64,000 bases of DNA from Eunapius fragilis (taxonomy: Eukaryota; Porifera; Demospongiae; Spongillida; Spongillidae). Shown here piece after piece: positions 58,955 through 64,000 of this stretch. Within the stretch, counting starts at the first letter, position 1. Every line of letters starts with the position of its first letter. Location: positions 6,554,307 through 6,618,306 of the forward strand of contig OY811981.1 in NCBI GenBank assembly GCA_963681505.1. The letters are read 5' to 3'. Made by a program: the position numbers and the translations under genes. The notes below the pieces were generated by a model. That model was not told the DNA's origin, made no database searches, and saw only the letters and a program-made list of their open reading frames with translations.

Positions 58955-59797
58955 AAGGGGGGCAAAAATATCATGTCATAATGAAAGAGAGAATGGTGCA
59001 GTATGGTGCGGTATGATGAATGTCATTTTTAAAATGTCATTTTAAAAACATTACTCACGTTGATAGTATACAGAGAGGTGATCTCTAGGGTTAGAAAACT
59101 ATTCTGAGGAAATGAGCCTGGTATGGGATACTGTGGTAAGCACGCACATGCACACATACACACACACACACACACATACACACACAAACATAAGCACACA
59201 CACACAGTGTAACAGCCATGGTAGAGGATGCTGGCAGTTCCACTGAAGGAGTTTGTGTGCAAGGAAGATTTGGTGAAAACAAGTTTGAAATTCGTCCAAT
59301 AGGAGATAATTTCCTTTTTATAGACAGAGGATGGACGTTTGGAAATAGCAGTACCAATGGGGTCCATCTATAGTTCACATGACATTGACCATCAAAGTGA
59401 TTTTATATCTGAGATACAGCAGAGCAGTAGTCGTGTTGTGCAGTATCCATTCCATGGATTAACAACATTAATTAAATTGTCCATAGTTTAGAACAAGTGT
59501 ATACACTTTCATCAAGACATGCTTCCTGCTGGCATTTTTCATGTAAATGATATGAATTCTCTCTATATAACCAAAAAGGCCTCTTACTTTTTATTTCTCT
59601 TACAACATCACTGAAATGCTTTCTACATGCAATACAGCGTTAGATATCGGTGTATCACTTAGTACAAAGTTTCATGCGTAATTCTAGCTCCGTGCCTCCA
59701 TTCCGACAAAATGCAAAGAACATATGCAATGAATCTCTGCACATACCGTGTTAGGTTGGTGCGGTACAAGGTCCTTAATTAGGGTTTTTCCCGCCAT
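53423..59797 (-). CDS. MEIOB: MEIOB, meiosis-specific OB-domain protein (13 exons, complete)
   Basis: Exons: 59797-59747, 58785-58728, 58672-58541, 57724-57649, 57436-57244, 56166-56084, 56016-55964, 55375-55280, 55092-55003, 54691-54535, 54469-54286, 53737-53651, 53536-53423. All borders are AG/GT with agreeing phase; total 1,374 nt, 457 aa, close to the vertebrate protein. MEIOB is an RPA1-like single-strand DNA binding protein that works with SPATA22 to stabilise recombination intermediates in meiosis. Recognisable blocks: VGIVITK, FNFSFTIRDTPTDYINVTCW, EEKWKPWTPS, NDYYTLTDVLANG, HINILAVV, VIFAVDV, VYTVEQL, a zinc-ribbon with C330-x2-C333 and C344-x4-C349, LSDCTGSIGG, LLLERFKVY and IADPAEV. 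The first exon is short and the least certain. Introns hold several CA/GT runs and a 24-bp minisatellite. Confidence 0.93.
54706..54812. repeat. (CA)n microsatellites in MEIOB intron 9
   Basis: Two runs, 54706-54751 and about 54793-54830, immediately upstream of the exon 10 acceptor on the minus strand. Confidence 0.94.
55440..55870. repeat. 24-bp G-rich minisatellite in MEIOB intron 7
   Basis: Unit GGGGAGGGAGCAGAGTGGTGAGGT, roughly 10 clean and several degenerate copies plus a G run at 55450-55467. ORFs across it are artefacts. Confidence 0.93.
56190..56362. repeat. (GT)n microsatellite with GCATGT interruptions
   Basis: In MEIOB intron 5, starting only about 25 bp upstream (on the minus strand) of the exon 6 acceptor. 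Confidence 0.95.
56840..57050. repeat. Short tandem units AATGCACACTATAACCCCTA
   Basis: About five imperfect units, preceded by a duplicated CACCCAGCTATG segment, in MEIOB intron 5. Confidence 0.8.
57533..57623. repeat. (CA)n microsatellite
   Basis: In MEIOB intron 4, close to the exon 4 donor. Confidence 0.95.
58130..58205. repeat. Poly-G runs in MEIOB intron 3
   Basis: Two long G runs separated by TGATTGTATAAAG; the flanking GATTGTATAAA is duplicated. A poly-C run lies at 58917-58952 in intron 1. Confidence 0.85.
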
Positions 59798-60169
59798 TAC
59801 CCCCGCACTGTTTGCGCTTCCAACGGTCCACCTGCGCGAGGCCTCGGACCCACTACCACTGCATAGGTTAGACATCACCACCAGCTGCAAAGCTAAAATT
59901 TTCCGCCACAGCTCCTTTTAACGCGCAACGAGGCATTATTACATACTTACAGCATGTTAAATTCCTGATTCATTTTGGAAAACATACATTGCAGTGGTAT
60001 AAACGCTACAGGATTCACTACAACGCTAGCTGCCACAGGTTTTATTTTCTATGAACTTTTTTAAAATTCCATTTTAAAGCAGATGACTATCATCTTGAGG
60101 CAGGATGTGGTTTGGGCACTGATAAACTTAGAACCTTTATACCCGGCCCGAAGATATCCTCGTATTCAC

Positions 60170-60603
60170 CTGCGGGGGAGGAGGTCAAAGATACTGCTGC
60201 TTTTGACATCACAGTAACCGCTACGTCCCAAAACTGTCAGTGAAGCAGTGCTTTCAGCTGGTGTGGCTGCAAGAGCTGCGGAAAGATGACGATAAGTGCG
60301 GCTCAGAGCTTGGTTGGCAGCACATTCTATTAGCGGTAGAAAGATATGGAGCAAGATATGGAGCCTGGGGTGAAGAGGCAATGCAATGATGCTATCTCTT
60401 GCACAGCCATGCAAAAAGCCATCCTCACAAATCGCAAAAAACAATGGTATAAATATTTTGGTCATTTTGCCCAAACCAGGACGCCAAATAACTATAATGA
60501 CATAAATCTGGAGCAGTAGAGACACTTGCACAAGGGCACACAACACCAGAACCAACTTATAATTACACCAAAGATTTAAGTGAACTGCTGTAATAATGAA
60601 CAA
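60170..60603 (-). other. Unassigned exon-like open stretch between MEIOB and SLC39A11
   Basis: About 145 codons open on the minus strand with hydrophobic segments (LVLVLCALVQVSLLLQIYVI, IFIPLFFAI). There is no ATG at its start (TTG), but TTGTTCATTATTACAG near 60590 resembles an acceptor and CGCAG/GTGAAT near 60170 a donor. It could be an upstream exon of MEIOB, an unrecognised gene, or chance. I recognise no family. Confidence 0.3.
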
Positions 60604-60670
60604 AATAATAAAGGTGTACAGAAGAGATGAATAGAAGTGTGAGCTATGACTATTGCTTCCTAAATGAAGC

Positions 60671-63574
60671 CTACCCTAGTCCAACGTCAAGTGACATCAT
60701 CACGATAAACCCGAATATTACTCCAACTGAGCACAGGCGTCCATTGCCACTGCACAGGGAGTGAAACATAGCATCTTGATATATTGAGGTCAAATAATCA
60801 AAAGAGGGACATGGTTATTCCCAACACATACCAGCTGTGGCCTTCGGGGATGATGTCATCAACGACAACAAAAACCATGGCACCAGCCGCAAAGGCAAGG
60901 GCATAGGGTAGGAGGGGCTCTGCCACCTGTGGAGGGATGAGGGGAGATAACAATATTAGCGGTGGGAGCTAATAGAAAAAGTGACTGCTGCTCCTCCTAA
61001 ATCTTTTTCAATTCATCCCCATGAAGACCAATCTCAAGGTTACTGTCCTTAAAACTTGTATCATCGCCACACAATCACATTCTGCCTACCATATCCAGCT
61101 ATTATCTCAGTGTCCCCTGACATGGTTATCTTCTCTCTCTCTCCCCCCCAAAAAAAAAATCCTGTTTTCCTGTACTATATAACTTCCTAGCACAAAATTT
61201 TCACAATCCAGAAATGAATATAAGGAAGGAGCACTTTACAACAGCAAGGGTCACTTTAGTGCTCTTCACAATCCTCTGCTTAGTGGAAGAATGTGTCAGT
61301 AACCACCCAACTCACCACAACAGCAATGGTCCCAAAAATGCCAGCTATAGGCTCAACCATTCCGCTGAGCTGACCATACCTGGGGTGGTGTGGGGAGGAC
61401 AAATATACGTGACAGGCGATCTGACCCAACTTCACCAATCACACAGCACAACATGTGCGTATTGCATGCAAAGCTGTGCTGTGAGCGTCCTCCGTACGTG
61501 CACGTGTATGCAGTATGTCCCCTGGGTACAGGTACGTGTAATGCAGTATGCCCCCTGTGTACAGGTACGTGTAAGCAGTATGCCCCCCCTGTGTACAGGT
61601 ACGTGTATGCAGTATGTCCCCTGTGTACAGGTACGTGTATGCAGTATGCCGCCCCTGTGTACAGGTACGTGTATGCAGTATGTCCCCTGTGTACAGGTAC
61701 GTGTATGCAGTATGTCCCCTGTGTACAGGCACGTGTATGCAGTATGCCCCCTCTGTGTACAGGTACGTGTATGCAGTATGTCCTCTGTGTACAGGCACGT
61801 GTATGCAGTATGCCCCCTCTGTGTACAGGTACGTGTATGCAGTATGCCGCCCCTGTGTACAGGTACGTGTATGCAGTATGCCCCCTGTGTACAGGTACGT
61901 GTACTTGCAAGGCCCAAGGCCTCACCAGAAGCTCCACCAAACTCCCATGCCAGATGCTCGCAACGGAAGGCTGACAGCCAGCCCCTCAGGGAAGTTCTGG
62001 ATGGCTATTCCAATCGCCAGATTCCTAAACAAAGAGGGATGAATGTGGGGGGCAAAGTGTAATTATTTTTTTTACCTGGCTGATTCCAGAGTTGCTGAGG
62101 GCGACTTGCCAATAGCGCCAAATGCTACCCCAACTGCCAATCCCTCTAATGGTGATCAGATGAGCAAAATATTAACATCAAACAGATGCCATTTTGAGAT
62201 GATGTAATCTGTAATAATAAATCTGGGGCATAAAATGGACAACTACAAATCCTGCCTGCGTTTAGAGTGAGTGATCTACACACATGGCAGACATGTATTA
62301 AACTACACAAATAGCATAGAGCTCATCTACAGATGAGTCCAACTGAAACTATGTTTTACTTCAAAAGCAGAATGAAATAACTCACCTGGGATGTTGTGGA
62401 TGGTGATAGCTATGATCAGCAACAGTACCCTCCGCCAACTGGAAGGGGATGTCCTTATCTCCTCACCGCGGCCATCAGGATTGGCCCCTAATTTGGTTCC
62501 AGGAGGAGGAGGAGGGGCCCTGGATCGTAGAGTGCTGTGAGATCCCCCCTCACGCGGGGGCACCTGGGTGGGTGGCCGTGATGAACACGTTTGCATGTGA
62601 GGACCACATAAGTGTGCCAAGGGCCCCCCCCCCCCCTCCACCCTCTCCCTCCTCAAACAAGTGACTTATACATGGCTGACCCTCACCAGGTGATCACAAT
62701 CCTCTTTGTCTTTAATGGACGGGGTGGTCTGCACTGGGTAGGATCCATCCACTCCCTGTGCATGGGAAAAATACAAGAGTCACACACACACACACACACA
62801 CATACACACACACACACAGAAGGCTCACATTAACAGTGCGTGCATGCTAATACAGAGTGAGAGGGAGTAAATAAATGAATTCGATTTTACACAAGGAGTG
62901 GGAGGAGGAAAAAAGGAGGAAGGGAGGAGAGGGAAGAGGAAGGGGAGGAGAGGGAAGAGGAAGGGGAGGAGGAGAGGGAAGAGGAAGGATGTGAGGAGGT
63001 ACAGCAGGAGAGGGAGGTGTGGAAGGGGAAGGAATGAGTGGTAAGGTGAAATAAAATACAGCTTCACCCAGTAGTAACCCATGCAGGAACATGCTCTCAC
63101 CATGTAAGGCAAAATGACATCGGCCAAGTATACAAATGCTGCTCCAGCCACAAAGCCAATGACAACAGGCACGAATGCAAAAGCTCCATAGACACCTGAT
63201 ATGTCTGCCATCTCAATGGCGGGCTCCAACAGAGACCAGTAGCTGGCTGCTAACATCACCTTGGGGAGAGGGAGGGGAATTGGACGATCTACATTTCCAT
63301 TTTTATTTATTTTTGTTTTTAGAACTTACTCCAGCGGCAAACCCAAGACTAGCGTCGAGCACTCTTCTCTACAGAATGTGGAAGTGAGATGAAGTACAGA
63401 CATATTTATAATAGGGCAACGCTGAACAACAGGTTCGGCAGCCTAAACGGAAAACATTAGGCCTACCTGTCCTCCGTGAAGAACAAAGACCAAACCTGAG
63501 CCAGCTGCTGTGACGCCCCAGGTTAGCAGAGTCCCCATCAGGGATTGGAGTACTTTGTGGTACCCGACCAACAT
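60671..63574 (-). CDS. SLC39A11: Zinc transporter ZIP11 (10 exons, complete)
   Basis: Exons: 63574-63467, 63368-63330, 63259-63101, 62755-62687, 62563-62386, 62145-62076, 62024-61926, 61379-61316, 60926-60832, 60749-60671. Splice sites and phases agree; 960 nt, 319 aa, slightly shorter than human. ZIP11 is a multi-pass zinc importer of the gufA subfamily found in Golgi and other internal membranes. Visible: [45 protein letters not shown], the metal-site helix H181-N-x-P-E-G186, its partner Q217-N-x-P-E-G222, [12 protein letters not shown], the FAAGAMV helix with VVVDDIIPE, and C-terminal MMSLDVGLG. The loop between TM3 and TM4 (exons 4-5) is Pro/Gly-rich and poorly conserved; the exon 5 acceptor at 62563 is the least certain border. 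Confidence 0.94.
61495..61905. repeat. ~32-bp minisatellite in SLC39A11 intron 7
   Basis: About 13 units of CAGGTACGTGTATGCAGTAT followed by GCCCCCTGTGTA. Each unit carries CAG/GTACGT, a perfect splice donor on the plus strand, antisense to the gene. Open frames over it are artefacts. Confidence 0.94.
62885..63030. repeat. GGAAGAGGAAGGGGAGGA purine tract in SLC39A11 intron 3
   Basis: Purine-rich on the plus strand, hence an extended pyrimidine tract on the gene strand. A (CA)n run lies at 62780-62818 next to exon 4. Confidence 0.85.
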
Positions 63575-64000
63575 TCCTTCTCGCCTTTAAGTAGTGAATA
63601 TATTGCTAGTACCACCTACATATAGTACTGTACATGTACTGAATACGAAAACGCGCATAACATTTATATGACACAGCCCTATGCGGCCAGGACAAAAGGC
63701 ATACCTCTCGAAATATAGAAAAAGTGGCGTAATCCTTAGCAACCACCCTTGACAACCGACAACCTTATTAGAAACCTGTTAACACGCTTGAAATTGCCGC
63801 CATTTAAAAGCCATAGTACCTTTGTTCTATTTGTAGCCAAAGTCACATGGCCTACGCAAACCAAAAGTTTACACTAGTGACGTAGTTTTGGCTGTATGTA
63901 GTACTGAATCGATAATTTCTTAGTCTCGTACCCAGGCCCAGATTCCATCACGCGATTTTGGAATTTGCAGCCCGTAGTGATGTCACGGTGCTACTTAATT
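63575..64000. other. Upstream region of SLC39A11
   Basis: No TATA box or further exon recognised; ordinary sequence to the window edge. Confidence 0.4.

Noticed and set aside
59029..59367. Minus-strand ORF near the MEIOB 5' end initially taken as MEIOB exon 2
   Set aside because: Phase and motif matching instead place exons 2 and 3 at 58785-58728 and 58672-58541, which carry the VGIVITK and FSFTIRD blocks exactly.
62612..63092. Pro/Leu-rich ORFs over the purine tract
   Set aside because: Low-complexity sequence within SLC39A11 intron 3.

Overview
Eukaryotic, almost certainly metazoan nuclear DNA. Three conserved animal genes can be assembled exon by exon with GT-AG introns and consistent phase: a 17-exon peroxisomal acyl-CoA oxidase of the ACOX3 type, a 13-exon MEIOB and a 10-exon SLC39A11/ZIP11. 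The rest is microsatellites, G/C-tract minisatellites and nested transposons, including DIRS/Ngaro tyrosine-recombinase retroelements, hAT-like elements and a Ty3/gypsy remnant. An OAS-type nucleotidyltransferase plus this retroelement mix suggests an early-branching animal, most likely a sponge; that is inference, not proof.

Layout. 1-2 kb: DIRS-like reverse transcriptase ORF. 2-9.9 kb: repeat-rich DNA with no confident gene, one retroelement scrap and a terminal-inverted-repeat element. 10-12.3 kb: tyrosine recombinase split by an hAT-like element. 12.6-20.9 kb: minisatellite, then a degenerate segmental copy of the middle of ACOX3. 20.9-27.6 kb: gypsy remnant, then a complete Ngaro-structured element inside an hAT transposase relic that also carries a small hAT-like element. 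27.9-35.2 kb: an intronless 2,433-residue ORF joining three MYND zinc fingers, Sel1/TPR-like repeats, an OAS-like nucleotidyltransferase and a right-handed beta-helix. 36.8-52.1 kb: full ACOX3 with a 5.8 kb second intron full of repeats. 52.2-53.3 kb: intronless, GC-rich nucleoside hydrolase (minus). 53.4-59.8 kb: MEIOB (minus). 60.7-63.6 kb: SLC39A11 (minus).

The host genes form no pathway; they are neighbours with separate jobs (peroxisomal beta-oxidation, nucleoside salvage, meiotic recombination, zinc transport). The most notable novelty is the giant MYND/OAS/beta-helix ORF. The ACOX3 duplication is also informative: the two copies share introns and minisatellites, one copy has decayed, and one gained a small transposon after duplication. 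Exon coordinates were derived by eye from splice consensus, phase and family similarity; no alignment or database search was run.
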